A stretch of DNA of 64,000 nt from Hyaloraphidium curvatum (Eukaryota > Monoblepharomycota > Hyaloraphidiomycetes > Hyaloraphidiales > Hyaloraphidiaceae): NCBI GenBank assembly GCA_025558095.1, contig JAIVFI010000015.1, positions 62,001-126,000 of the forward strand, in the 5' to 3' direction. Made by a program: the position numbers and the translations under genes. The notes beneath the pieces were generated by a model, which was not told where the DNA came from, searched no databases, and worked only from the letters and a program-made list of their open reading frames with translations. Positions within the stretch are counted from its first letter, which is position 1. Each line of letters starts with the position of its first letter. Positions 1 through 9,761 of this stretch are shown in pieces.

Positions 1-215
1 ACTACTGGACGCGGACGGCGCCGCGGGATGCGGCGGGGCACAGGGGCAAGGCCAAGATCTGATCGGAATAGAGGACCGATCGGGTCGCACTTTCGGGAAC
101 GTTGCCAAGATCGGCAGCGGGACGTTGGCGGGAGCGCGCTTTGGCGCCCGCCACCCATCGCACCCGCTGACTGCCCACGGCCGTCCCCCTGCTGGGCGCG
201 CTTCCGGCACTCGCG

Positions 216-1739
216 ATGAAGGAAAATGGAGAGTTCCAGTTCTCCGCCGCGGAATGGGCTGCACTATTCCCGTCGCCGGTGGAGCTGGCGCCCTCTTTCG
301 ACCCGCCGCCGCCGCCGCGCGAGATGCCGCCCCCGCTCGGCCGTGCGGACCTCCTCGGCGGGCTGCCGCCATTGCTTCGCGCTGCGGCACGCTACCAGAT
401 CATGCTCGCACCGATTGCGGCGTACTGGCCGTACCTTTGGGCCTTCCTTCATACCCCGATCTTCGGCCTGCTCGGCGCCGTCTACGCGTTTGGCGGGGAC
501 GAGTTCGGCGCCACCCAGAAGGCCGTAGCCATTGCCACCCTGTCGCTCTCTTTCACCACCGCCCTGGTCTTCTACTTCGTCAGCGTGCTGGGTCGCACCC
601 ATTGGATGCGGTTCTTTGGCGACGCGGACGGCCCAATCCCGCCCACCGACGATGATGCCAAGGTGGCAAATGGAGACGTGGAGAGGGCTGCCCCAGCTCC
701 CTCGCCCCCTCCCACGGGCGCGTCGTTCGATCGCTCTGATCTGGCCGCCGTGGTTCGCTACGGGGTGCTTGTCCGAGGGCACCCAGAGTCGCCCCTTGTT
801 TCGCATCGGCCCAACGACCCCCTATGTCCTTGCCAGCGCGATTCCTGCGCAGGACCGATTGTTTCCGTCATGGGGCCCGTCCGTTTGGCCGACATGCTGT
901 ACCCGGCGGTGCTCGATATCTTCACACACTTTTGTGCGGCCTGGACGGCTCTGGTCACGCTGGCCTCCCAAACCTGGACGACTTGGTGGAGCGCCCTGTT
1001 TGCCGCCGTCTTTGTTGGCGTGGCGATTCCCCTGTATTCTTTGACCGTGCAGCCCTTGGTCGTCGGGATGGGCCTGCCCCAGATGGCTCTGCAGCGCCGC
1101 ATCAACAACCGCGCCATCACCTTGACTCTCTCCTCCTTCCTCACCGGCGCCGAGGCTGTTTTGTCCGGCGGTGCGTCTCTGGAGCCCGGGAACGCCGAGA
1201 TGCCGGCACTGGATTCTTCATACGCGACCCTCCACGACGGCCTGACCCACGAGTGGATGAACCGCACCCTCACCCTCAGCCGCGGCCGCGGCGGCCTCGT
1301 CGCCCTGCTTGTCGCCATGTTCCTGAATGCCGTGCTCTACATCGTCTCGTCCAGCTGTGTGCCGGTCTGGGTTCTCGGAGCGCTGGTGCAGATGCTCGTC
1401 AATCTCGCCCGCACCCTCTTCGTCGTCGCGGCAAACAACACATCGGTTGAGGACGCCGCGACATCGTACGCCCTCGCCCGGTCGCGGCTGCAGCGCCTCC
1501 TCGCCCTCGCCGACCCCGCGGTCCTCGCCTCCCCGGCGGTCGGCCCGGCGATGCAGCACGAGAAACTCCTGGGCTCGTTCGCGGACGCGGATCGGTACCG
1601 CGCCAAGTTCCTCGGGTTCCGCGTGGGCAGCGGGACCGCGAGGGGGTTCGTGGTGACGGCCTTCACGGTGCTCGTGGGGTCGTGGACGATCGCGAGGAGC
1701 TTGGGGGTGAGGATACAGATGGACAACGTGTGCCGTTGA
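216..1739 (+). CDS. Multi-pass membrane protein, unrecognised family, copy 1
   Basis: Single-exon gene of 507 residues, ATG at 216, TGA stop. I do not recognise the family. Hydrophobic segments lie near residues 60-92, 102-125, 228-252, 258-282, 360-380, 383-405 and 475-495, so it is a polytopic membrane protein. A loop between the second and third segments has a cysteine cluster C-x-C-x4-C at 204-211 (CPCQRDSC). The same layout (two segments, CPC cluster, more segments, then a RAKFLGF motif before the last segment; here at 462-468) recurs in the gene at 7711-9471, so the two are paralogues. Its 3' end faces the CCCH-finger gene, about 120 bp away. Role unknown; transport or channel activity is possible from topology only. 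Confidence 0.85.
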   Translation: MKENGEFQFSAAEWAALFPSPVELAPSFDPPPPPREMPPPLGRADLLGGLPPLLRAAARYQIMLAPIAAYWPYLWAFLHTPIFGLLGAVYAFGGDEFGATQKAVAIATLSLSFTTALVFYFVSVLGRTHWMRFFGDADGPIPPTDDDAKVANGDVERAAPAPSPPPTGASFDRSDLAAVVRYGVLVRGHPESPLVSHRPNDPLCPCQRDSCAGPIVSVMGPVRLADMLYPAVLDIFTHFCAAWTALVTLASQTWTTWWSALFAAVFVGVAIPLYSLTVQPLVVGMGLPQMALQRRINNRAITLTLSSFLTGAEAVLSGGASLEPGNAEMPALDSSYATLHDGLTHEWMNRTLTLSRGRGGLVALLVAMFLNAVLYIVSSSCVPVWVLGALVQMLVNLARTLFVVAANNTSVEDAATSYALARSRLQRLLALADPAVLASPAVGPAMQHEKLLGSFADADRYRAKFLGFRVGSGTARGFVVTAFTVLVGSWTIARSLGVRIQMDNVCR

Positions 1740-1860
1740 CCGGTACAGTCGCCGCAGGTATTTGACGTTGTGTATCGGGGGTCGTGAAGCAGTGGGATCG
1801 GCCCTTTCTCGTCGCTCGCCCCTCGACCTGCCGGCCGTCTCCGCGAACCCCCCCTGCATG

Positions 1861-2965
1861 TCACCCCTCCCCCTGCTCCACCGCCCGCACCTGCACCAAA
1901 AGCTGCCTCGCCCCCCTTCCCACCCCCTCGGCACGCTCCGCGATCCCCTCCAGCGCCCTCGCGAGGCACGCGTGCTGCGCCGCCCGTCCTTCCGCGAGCA
2001 CGCGCAGCCTGCGCTCGGCGGCGAGCTGCGATTCGAGCTCGGCGATGCGGAGGTACGGATCTGCTTCTGATACCGGGGGAGGGGAGGGTGAGGGGGGTTG
2101 GATGGGTGCGGAGTGGTCCGGGCACGGGGTGCCTTCGGGTTCCCCCGGTTGGAACCGCGGCTCGGGGTGGATCTCCCCCTCCTCCGCGGCCTCGGTCTTG
2201 CTGCCGACCAGCACCACCGCGTCCGAGCTCCATCGGCGGGTTCCCGAAGCGCCGTGCGGCGGCGTGGGCGTCAGATCAACTGGACCCCTGGCCCTCTTCG
2301 CCGGGGGCGACCCGTCCCTCTCCTGTCGCGCCCGACATCATAAACACATCCTCTCCATTGCATCAAGTGCGCGAGACTCACCTCGCGGACCTCGCCCTCT
2401 TCAGGTACCGGGGTCTGCCCCCTCGCCCTCTTCCCCGGCCCCCACTCTGCGCGCACCCCCGGTCCTCCTTCCCTCGCCGGCACCGCGGTATGCGCGGGTG
2501 AAGGAGCAAGCGGCTCGCCGTACCCCGGGTCCCGCGCCGTGGTTGGCCGTTCGCGGACGACGTAGCGGAGTTCGCCCTCGCCTGCGTCCGAGCACCTTGC
2601 ATTAACCCTCCCTTCCGCGTCCCGGAACGCAGCCACCAACCGTGCGCAAAGCAGCACCGCCACTCCAGGGGGCACGCCCTGCCGGCGGCGAAGGAGCGGC
2701 ACATGGAGGTTTTGTACAGGGGGTGCCGCGGTCCGGGTGCGGGCAGGCGGTAGGGCGGCGGGGGGGAGCGCGGGGGGGCAGGGGAGGGGTGGAAAGGGGG
2801 TGGAGGGCGGTGCATTGCAAGGCGTGCGGAGGGGAGGGAGGGTGGGCGGGGAGTGGGGAGTGTGCCGGGGGTGCGGGACCGGGGGTGGAGCGGCGGAGGC
2901 GGGCGGTCCGAGCACTGGCACGGGCTCATCTTCGGACCCCGAATCCCAGGAAGAACCGGTGGCAT
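1861..2965 (-). CDS. CCCH zinc-finger protein (TTP/Tis11-like, single finger) with C-terminal coiled coil
   Basis: Three exons: 2965-2641, 2581-2382 and 2322-1861, joined by two 59-nt introns (donors GTTGGT and GTGAGT); 328 residues. Splicing the first intron restores a tristetraprolin-type finger: YKTSMC lead-in, spacing C-x8-C-x5-C-x3-H, followed by GEGELRYVVRER, which matches the basic/ELR tail after TTP fingers. TTP fingers bind AU-rich mRNA elements and promote decay; most family members have two fingers and I see only one. The N-terminus is proline-rich. The C-terminal exon holds a heptad-rich stretch (YLRIAELESQLAAERRLRVL) likely to form a coiled coil. An mRNA-binding regulator is the best inference. 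Start chosen at the first ATG in the finger frame; a second ATG lies 12 codons in. Confidence 0.8.
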
Positions 2966-3321
2966 TCCGTTCTATAACAATACGAACAATCATCCTGCCG
3001 CAGGATTCGTTGCTGTCGGCACGCGTCTCGGGCCAGATTGTCCGCGATCGGACGACGCCCGCGGCGCGTCGACACGACGGTTGAGCTTCCCGGCGCCCAG
3101 CCCGATTCCGCCCGCTATCGCTGCATAAGTAGCTCCATTCGCTGGCGGAATAAGTCCCCCCAATGCACGGAGTATTCCCACCTGCGGCGGAGTAACGCGC
3201 GGCGGAGCGGGGAACTGGGTGAACCCCGATCTGCCGGCGTCCTCAAAGGGTCCGCCTTCCCGCCTTCCCTCCACCGCGCCTCCGCACGTCGCGCTCGTTC
3301 CGGAACTTCGAGCACGCCGCA
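2966..3321. promoter_or_regulatory. Divergent intergenic region, CCCH gene / DUF4345-like gene
   Basis: 356 bp between the starts of two divergently transcribed genes. No convincing coding sequence or RNA gene seen. It presumably holds both promoters and 5' UTRs. Confidence 0.5.
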
Positions 3322-3705
3322 ATGTCATCGTCCCTCTACACTTACGTGCCCGCCGCCTTCTTCGGCGGCATGTCGCTCCTCGCCCTCCTCCGCCCCGCCG
3401 AGATCCTCCGCCCCTTTGGCGGCCTCGCGCCCACGCCGGACAGCAGGACCGAGGTGCGCGCGGTGTACGGCGGGTTCGGCGCCGCCGTGGGCTGGTTGCT
3501 CCTGCGCGCTGCCGCTTCGAAGGACACTGCACCGGGGGAGAGCAAGTGGGTTCTTCTGACGGTCGCGGGGTCGCTGGCAGGGATGGCCGCGGGCAGGGTT
3601 GCGGGGGTGGCGGTGGAGCCGGGGCAGAGATTTTACCCGACGTGGTTCTACGTCCTCGCGGAGCTGGGGATGGCGGCGTCGCTGGCAAAGGCGGCTGGGT
3701 GGTGA
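3322..3705 (+). CDS. Small four-segment membrane protein, DUF4345-like
   Basis: Single exon, 127 residues, ATG at 3322, TGA stop. About four hydrophobic segments (near residues 8-25, 50-65, 78-98 and 106-122). The pattern of an early proline-rich loop, then EVRAVYGGFGAAVGWLLL and a late A-G-R-V-A-G segment, resembles DUF4345, a family of short integral membrane proteins common in bacteria and present in some fungi with no established function. Assignment is from memory of the family pattern; the membrane topology is the secure part. Confidence 0.7.
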   Translation: MSSSLYTYVPAAFFGGMSLLALLRPAEILRPFGGLAPTPDSRTEVRAVYGGFGAAVGWLLLRAAASKDTAPGESKWVLLTVAGSLAGMAAGRVAGVAVEPGQRFYPTWFYVLAELGMAASLAKAAGW

Positions 3706-3863
3706 AGATTCATGCTCGCTGGTGCGGGACGTTGCGGCAGAACAACGTAGATGCTCGATACAAGCTACTACTGCTGCTACTCCGAAGTGCTCCAAACTCG
3801 GCGATATCCAACTGACAAGATACCCCAACCCCGATACTCCAACCCCGAGTCCCTCCTTGACGC

Positions 3864-6097
3864 CTACCACCCGTCCATCTCGGCGCACACCTCCACGAAC
3901 GTCGGCCTGTCCCCAGGGCTGGGCGCCCACATCCTGCCCATCAGCGCCCACATCTTGTCGTCAGCGAGATCGGGCCTTTCGGGCCGCTCTCCGCGAAGCA
4001 CGGCCTCGATGAGCTGCGGCGCACGATTAGCCAAGGTGAAGGTAACGAGACGCCCGGTCCTCCCACCGCCCCAATCGGAAGCCCCATGAAGGGATATCCC
4101 CCCTCGTCCGTGACCTCGTAGCACACCATGGCGAACGCGTACACGTCCACGGGCGGGCGGAGCTTGCCACCCCGCCAGAGCTCGGGCGCCATGAACATGG
4201 GGGTGCCGCCGCCGCCGCCGGCTTCGCCCTCCCGGGTTGTCGAGCCCGTGCTGAGGTGGGTGCGGACCTTGGAGAGTCCAAAGTCGGCGATCTTGGGGAC
4301 GTCGTGGTCTGCCCCAAGGCAATGAGGGCGTATCAGGCAAGGCGCAAGGATCGCACCCACCAATCATGATGTTGTCGCACTTGAGGTCCCCGTGGAGCAC
4401 CTTGAACGAGTGCAGGTAGGCCATCCCCGAGGCGACCCCGCGGAGGTACTTCAGCCCCAGCGCCTGGTCCCACCGCTTCGCGTCGAGGACGTCTCGCATG
4501 CTGCCGTCGACGAGCTCCAGATCATGAGCGGGGGGTCCTCGCAGAAGGCGAGAAGGGGGAGGACTAAAACAGGCGCTGTCAGCGCCATCGTCGGCCTCCG
4601 CGGCGAGCGATCCCCACTGTTGCGCTGGGTCAGCCCATCCCACACCCCGATCTCCTCCAGGAACATCTTGACCATCCTCGGCGTCACGTTACCCTTGATC
4701 GTCTTGACCGCCACCGGCGTCGCGCCCCTAAGCAACCCCTTGTACACGGTTCCGAAGGAACCCTCGCCGAGGACGGCGCGGTCCGAGTAGCTGACCTCGT
4801 CCTTGGTGATGCGCAGCTTGGAGATTTAGGCCGAGTGGTCGGACCGCCCGCCCGCGGAGGCGCCGCTGGAGGAGCCGTCCGAAAACTGCGAGGGCAGCCT
4901 GGTGGCATCCGAGTCGCCCGAAGGTGCACGCGGGGGAGGCGGTTTGGCAGGGGGCGCGGCGCCGGCAAGCTTGGCCTGGAGCGCCGCCTCCTGCTCGCGG
5001 ATCTCGAGCTCCTTCATGCGGAGCTCCAGGGCCTCCCGGGCGCGACGGGTCTCGGCTTCCTCCTTCTCCCGCGCGGCCCGGGCGATCTCGGCGCGACGGG
5101 CTTCCTCCTCCCGACGCCGGCGATCCTCGTCAGCCCGCTTCTGGGCCTCTTGGGCCTGCCGTGCCGCCTCCTGCGTCTGTTGGGCCGCTCGGCGCTCCGA
5201 AATTGCATGCTCGATAAGCCTCTTCCCGTCGAACGAGGCTAGGTCGGCACCGGTCTGGCCCAGGGCGTTACGCTTCGTCACGTCCACGCGGTCGGGGCGC
5301 TGGAGGAGCATCCTGATGACGTCATCCTTCTTGCACCGGCAAGCAAGGATGAAGCCCGTGTTGCCGTCCCCATCCACGGCGTCCAAATCGACCTCGCGGC
5401 TGTCGAGGAGAATGGAGACCACATCTGCCTTCCCGAACCAGCAGGCCAACACAAAGCCCGTCACGCCGCGGAGAACCACCTTGGCGCCGCTGCCGTCGTC
5501 GAGCTCCCCCGTCTTTTCGGCTCTGACGTTCGGGTCTACCCTCGCGTCGGCTAGGAGCAGCCGGACCACGTCGGCGTACCCTCTCGCGCACGCGTAGATG
5601 AACCCCGTCCACCTGTCGTGGCTCTTCGCGTTCACGTCCACCCTCGCGTCGGCGAGGAACAGCCGGACCACGTCGGCGTGCCCGATCCAGCACGCGAAGA
5701 TGAACCCCGTCCACCCGGAGTTGATCTTCGCGTTCACGTCCACCCTCGCGTCGGCGAGGAGCAGCCGGACCACGTCGGCTTTCCCGTTAGAGCACGCGAC
5801 AATGAACCCCGAGTGCCCGCCCTTCTTCCAGTTGACGTTGACGCCCGGCTTCGCGAGCAGCTGCCGCACGCGGTCCGTTCCCAGGGCAGGTACGCGGAGA
5901 GGTCGCCCCGCTGCGGCGCCACGGCAGCGAGGTCCCGCCGCGCGCGATCCCCCCGTGCACAACCTCGTTTGGTTTGCGGTCTCGACCTTCGGCCGCCTGC
6001 ACGACGCGGCGGACGAACAGCTCCGTGTTTGGTCTCGAGAGATCTCTCCCCCGCGCACCAAATCCGACGGCAAAGACTGGGATGTCGATGGTCTCAT
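3864..6097 (-). pseudogene. Ankyrin repeat / coiled-coil / TKL-like protein kinase gene, apparently disrupted
   Basis: The 5' part (6097-4829) encodes about six ankyrin repeats (units such as GWTGFIFACWIGHADVVRLF) followed by a long charged coiled coil rich in R, E, A and Q. A TAA at 4826-4828 interrupts the frame. The same frame then continues into a kinase domain: GEGSFGTVYKG loop, VAVKTI lysine, HGDLKCDN catalytic loop, DFGLSK, APE, and a terminal DRPTFVEVCAEMDGW. Kinase introns removed: 4564-4617, 4309-4360 and 4014-4066. A one-base shift is also needed near 4520, between LLAFCEDPPLMI and ELVDGSMRDVLD; no intron explains it. The TAA alone could lie in a 54-nt GT-AG intron (4770-4823 region, weak donor GTCCGA). 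No ATG lies between the TAA and the glycine loop, so the kinase cannot start independently. Either a decaying ankyrin-kinase or a sequence error; N-terminus uncertain. Confidence 0.6.
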
Positions 6098-6289
6098 GGC
6101 CCGCCAGACCGGCCGTCTGCGCGCCGTTGTTCAGCGGGGGCGCTTACTGGGTTGCCAACAGCTTATGAACAGGTTCAAGGAAGCCTGTACCCGGCAGCTC
6201 GGCGGACATCTAACCCCTCCCCTCTTCCCCGAATTCAATGTATATGGCGTGACGTGATGTATCGGGGTTGGGGGGCGCTCAGCGCCTGT

Positions 6290-6443
6290 GATAGAGATCT
6301 GATGGAGCGCATGTGGGCCCAGAGCCCCGCGGACAGGCCGACCTTCGTCGAGGTCTGCGCGGAGATGGACACGTGGTAGGCGTCATGCAAGAGCAGCATA
6401 ATGGATATCGCCAAGATTTGAAGCATTTCGGGGTAGCTGCCGC
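6290..6443 (+). pseudogene. Duplicated kinase 3' end (fragment)
   Basis: Opposite in orientation to the ankyrin-kinase and just beyond its 5' end lies a copy of its last coding stretch (LMERMWAQSPADRPTFVEV, ending EMDTW and TAG) plus about 60 bp of matching 3' flank (shared GGATATCGCC and GAAGCATTTCGG-type blocks compared with the minus-strand flank near 3785-3820). No upstream kinase domain is present, so it is an inverted partial duplicate rather than a gene. Confidence 0.75.
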
Positions 6444-6529
6444 GTTGAATAGGGGAGGACTTCGAAGACCTGTTCGGGCCGACGCTGTCATAGGCATTGT
6501 CCACCGATACGCCGCCCAGGTCACCGTGT

Positions 6530-7489
6530 CTAGCCAGCCTTCTCCTCCCTCGCCATCTCCTCCATCATCTCCTTCCGTCTTTCACTGTCCAAGTAGTCCA
6601 CCGTCGTCCTCCCCACGAACAGGGCCCTCCATCCCCCCTCCCTCCCCTCCCGTATCGCCTCCCGCATCTGGAACCACATGTCCGCGTCCGCCGGGAACGC
6701 CGCGCACGGCTTGTACCCGCACCTGCCGCCCTCGTCGCCGCACTGGTCCGCATGGAACCTGCGCGGGGAACGTTCCCGCTGCTCCCATGCCTGCCTGTAG
6801 CGCAGATATCCCAGGGCCGCGATTTGCCACGCGGCGGAGGAGTGGATCAGCCCGCATGGTTCGGGCGGTTCCCTCGGAGGGTTCCGCGGGAAGGCTGCGT
6901 TTGAGGGAAGGTACCCCGTCGCCTTGGTGTGCGCAAACACCACCCCCGGCTGCGCAAACGCGGCCGCGAGGACGGCCAGGTGTTCGGGATCCCAGGAATC
7001 GTCGTCGTCCAGCCTCGCAATGTGCGTGGGGTGCCGTGGGACCGAGCCCAATGCGCGGTTCAGCGCCGAGATGCCCGCGAACCACCCCAGCGTCGCCCCG
7101 TTCGCCCGCAGAATGCTCGCGTTCCTTTCCGGATCGGAATACAGTACCGCTTCGCGCATTTCCGGCGGGCTGTCGACAAAGACCCTTCTCGTTGCGGGGA
7201 TCCCGGCCCGGTCCATGGCCGCCGACGCATCCCGCATCTGCTGCGCGTCCAGGCCGTCGCCGGCGGCCACCAGTGTCCACTCCTTGTGCGTCTGCGCTGC
7301 GAGGGACGAAAGGGAGCGGCGCGAGGCCAGCCGGAACTCGGGGTCCCCGGGGCGCGCGGGGAGCCCGTACACGACCGCGAAGTGCGGCCTGCGGGGCCGT
7401 TGGCGCGTGGAATCTAGGGGAGATAACCAATAAAGTGCGGCGAGGAGGGGAAGGAAGCAGACGAGGAGGCGCCGCCGGCGGAAGGCCAT
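6530..7489 (-). CDS. Type II membrane glycosyltransferase, GT2-like fold
   Basis: Single exon, 319 residues, ATG at 7489, TAG stop. The N-terminus is basic and then hydrophobic (RRRRLLVCFLPLLAALYWLS), a signal anchor for the Golgi/ER lumen. A GT-A-type core follows: a beta-strand start HFAVVYGLPARPGDP, the segment RRSLSSLAAQTHKEWTLVAAGDG typical of GT2 entry strands, and an acidic DDDD at 161-164 in ARLDDDDSWDPEHL acting as the DxD nucleotide-sugar/metal site. Substrate cannot be told from sequence. Two ACGCGT hexamers lie just upstream (7500-7505, 7535-7540). Confidence 0.8.
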   Translation of the reverse strand: MAFRRRRLLVCFLPLLAALYWLSPLDSTRQRPRRPHFAVVYGLPARPGDPEFRLASRRSLSSLAAQTHKEWTLVAAGDGLDAQQMRDASAAMDRAGIPATRRVFVDSPPEMREAVLYSDPERNASILRANGATLGWFAGISALNRALGSVPRHPTHIARLDDDDSWDPEHLAVLAAAFAQPGVVFAHTKATGYLPSNAAFPRNPPREPPEPCGLIHSSAAWQIAALGYLRYRQAWEQRERSPRRFHADQCGDEGGRCGYKPCAAFPADADMWFQMREAIREGREGGWRALFVGRTTVDYLDSERRKEMMEEMAREEKAG

Positions 7490-7710
7490 CCCCTTAGGGA
7501 CGCGTTGTTGTGTTGTTTGAGCGGGCGATCGGTGACGCGTGCTCGCGGCCGTGCCTCTGCATGCGGCGCGGAGGAACGTGATGATCGTTTTCAGACATGC
7601 TGTGGATTCGGGAGCAGGTCGAGATTCGTGGATTGGGGCTTCTTTTCAGAGGGAGAACGAGCTACTCGCCGTGTGCTCTGGCCTCGACGCGACTATCCCA
7701 GCAGGACTAC

Positions 7711-9471
7711 TCATCCCTGTACCGTGCAGTACGTCCCCAGCTGCAGCCTGAGCCCGAAAGCCCGGAACAGCGTCGCAAACACCGTCGCGACGGCCACGCC
7801 GATGTTGATCAGCGACGCGGTGGTCACGCTGAACCCGAGGAACTTTGCCCTCGGCATATCGTCCGCGATCACGAGCATCGCGTCGCGGTGGGAGGAAAGG
7901 AATGCCGCGAGGCCGGGGGCCGGCGGCGGCTACAAAGGGTCGTGCGGCCGGGCATGCAGTTCCGCGAGGAGCGACGTCAGCGCGCCGGCGGATTCCCGGT
8001 ACGCCTGCGAAGTCGCATCCGCGGACGCGTTGACGAGCGCCATCACGGCGAGCATGACGGATGCAACGTGCAGGCCGAAAAGGGGGAACGCGAGGCCCCA
8101 GGCCGGGAAGCACGAACCTCCGGTGGGGAGGGAGCACAGGAGGGCGCCGAGCACGCAGGCGGCGGAGCCGGCGAGGGGAACGTGCGTGTAGGTCGAAGCG
8201 ATGACGCTGCTCTGTACCGAGACGCGGATGTCCGAGGCCACGCGGGCGTAGAATTCCGGGAGCGGGTACGTGGCCTGGGATCGTGCCGGCAAGGGAGTCG
8301 GCGCGCCAGCATCGAGGGAAGGGGCGACGGCGGCGCGGACGAGGTCCGCACAAGCGCCAATGAACTCGCCGCACGTCGCCCTGGCCGCCCGCAGCTGCAC
8401 GGCGCCGATGATCCGGGCGTTGACCCACCTAAATGCTCCCGATCCGCGTGCCGTCGCTGTCGCGGAACTGGTGACCACGCCGGCGACGTAGATGGCCAGG
8501 CAGGCCGCGACCCAGCCCTGGAGCGGCGGCGTGCCCGGCGCCCACAGGTTCCAGAAACATAGCGCCGTGATGGCGGCGAGGTATCCCCATAGCAGCACAA
8601 AGGTAAGCAGGACAAAGCGCAGGACCACGGGCCAGCCGCCGTGCGCGAAAAAACCCAGGCATTGCGGGCAAGGGCAGGTGTCGGATCGCCGGAATCCGGG
8701 GTCGGCGGTACCCGCTCCTTGGCCCGATTCTGGATCGGTCTTGCCCGCTCGCTCGCCGCCGCGTGCCGGAGCGTACAGCCCTTCCAAGGCGGCGACATCG
8801 CTGCCGGGCGGTGCATGTCGGAGAAAAGAGTCCGTCCCCGGATGACCCCCACCGGTGCGAATCAAGTAATACGCCATTCTGGAGCTCATGTCGCCGACGA
8901 GCTCCGGATCGGCCGGCGACCTGAACCCGGGTGCAACGATCGCCCGGTGCTGCTGCACGACCATGGAGCCCAAAGTGGCGAAGTGGCAGAGTAGGATGCC
9001 GGTGCAGGCCAGGGCGAAGGGCGCGATGGGTTCGCCGGGGTCGCGGGAGAGGCCGATCGCAGCCAGGAGGGCGATGCACGACAGCAGCATGGCGACGTTC
9101 CCGAGCACGAACGTGCCGGCGTACTTCTCGGCCACCGCCAGCGCCAACCGGGCCCTCGTAAGCACAGCGAGGGGGAGCAGGCCGCCCCGCTCGAAAGCTT
9201 CGGCGGCCGCGCCTTCGGACATCGGGGCGATGTCGCGGTCCAGAAGCGGCCGGTACTCGGGCCCGGGTAGCGGCAGGGACAGTTTGCGGCGGGTCTCTGG
9301 GTCCGCAAGAGATCGATGACGTGGATCCAAGACACCCTCCGCCTCAGGTGTGCGGTGCAGGATCCTCCGGCGGACCTGTTTGTCGGGCGCCGACGCGACG
9401 GTTTCGGGCAGCACCGAGAACGCGTCCGGGCCGGCTAGCCCCGTCTTCCGAGGAAGATCTACCTCCTCCAT
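7711..9471 (-). CDS. Multi-pass membrane protein, unrecognised family, copy 2, with in-frame TAG
   Basis: ATG at 9471. The first 513 codons run to a TAG at 7930-7932. The same frame then stays open for 72 more codons to a TGA at 7711-7713 and encodes PRAKFLGF plus a final hydrophobic segment, matching the C-terminus of the paralogue at 216-1739 (DRYRAKFLGF, hydrophobic segment, end). Other shared traits: two early hydrophobic segments (about 120-140 and 148-172), a cysteine cluster C-x-C-x2-C at 266-271 (CPCPQC), paired segments at 279-310 and 318-338, and an N-x(3-4)-DAxSxAY motif late in the protein. A GT-AG intron of 84 nt that would remove the TAG can be drawn but would also delete conserved residues. 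So the gene is truncated, read through, or mis-sequenced at one base. Function unknown. Confidence 0.75.
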
Positions 9472-9761
9472 GGAAATCCGTGTTTCGGGCGAACGACAGT
9501 GTTCGACAACTCGAGTGGGGCTCTAGTTGGGCTCTCGGGCAAATCCCTTGGCGCCACCCAGAGCCGACGACCTCCCATCTTCGAGGCCCGAAACCTGCGC
9601 TCCAGTCTCGCTCAGCTCCATTGCTCGTCGCGTGTGTTCATTTTCTGCGCGGGACTTCGCCCTCCTCTGCGGAACTTGGTCCACTCCCGCGCCGAGCACT
9701 GTCTCCCACGCCACACCGTCGCCCACGCGCTCTCTGCTCATTTGCCGCACGGAACCCCGAC
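9472..9761. promoter_or_regulatory. Divergent promoter region, membrane copy 2 / CoA-transferase
   Basis: 290 bp between two divergent start codons. No coding sequence or obvious element seen beyond pyrimidine-rich tracts before the plus-strand ATG. Confidence 0.45.

Noticed and set aside
4770-4828. Treating the ankyrin part and the kinase part as two separate genes
   Set aside because: There is no ATG between the TAA and the kinase glycine loop, and both halves share one frame.
4826-7932. Stop-codon reassignment (TAA/TAG as sense codons) to explain the two in-frame stops
   Set aside because: TAG ends the SDR right after VDGGLQL, RPLP1 after MGFGLFD, and MFS and AKR genes at expected lengths; TAA and TGA end others. 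The code looks standard.
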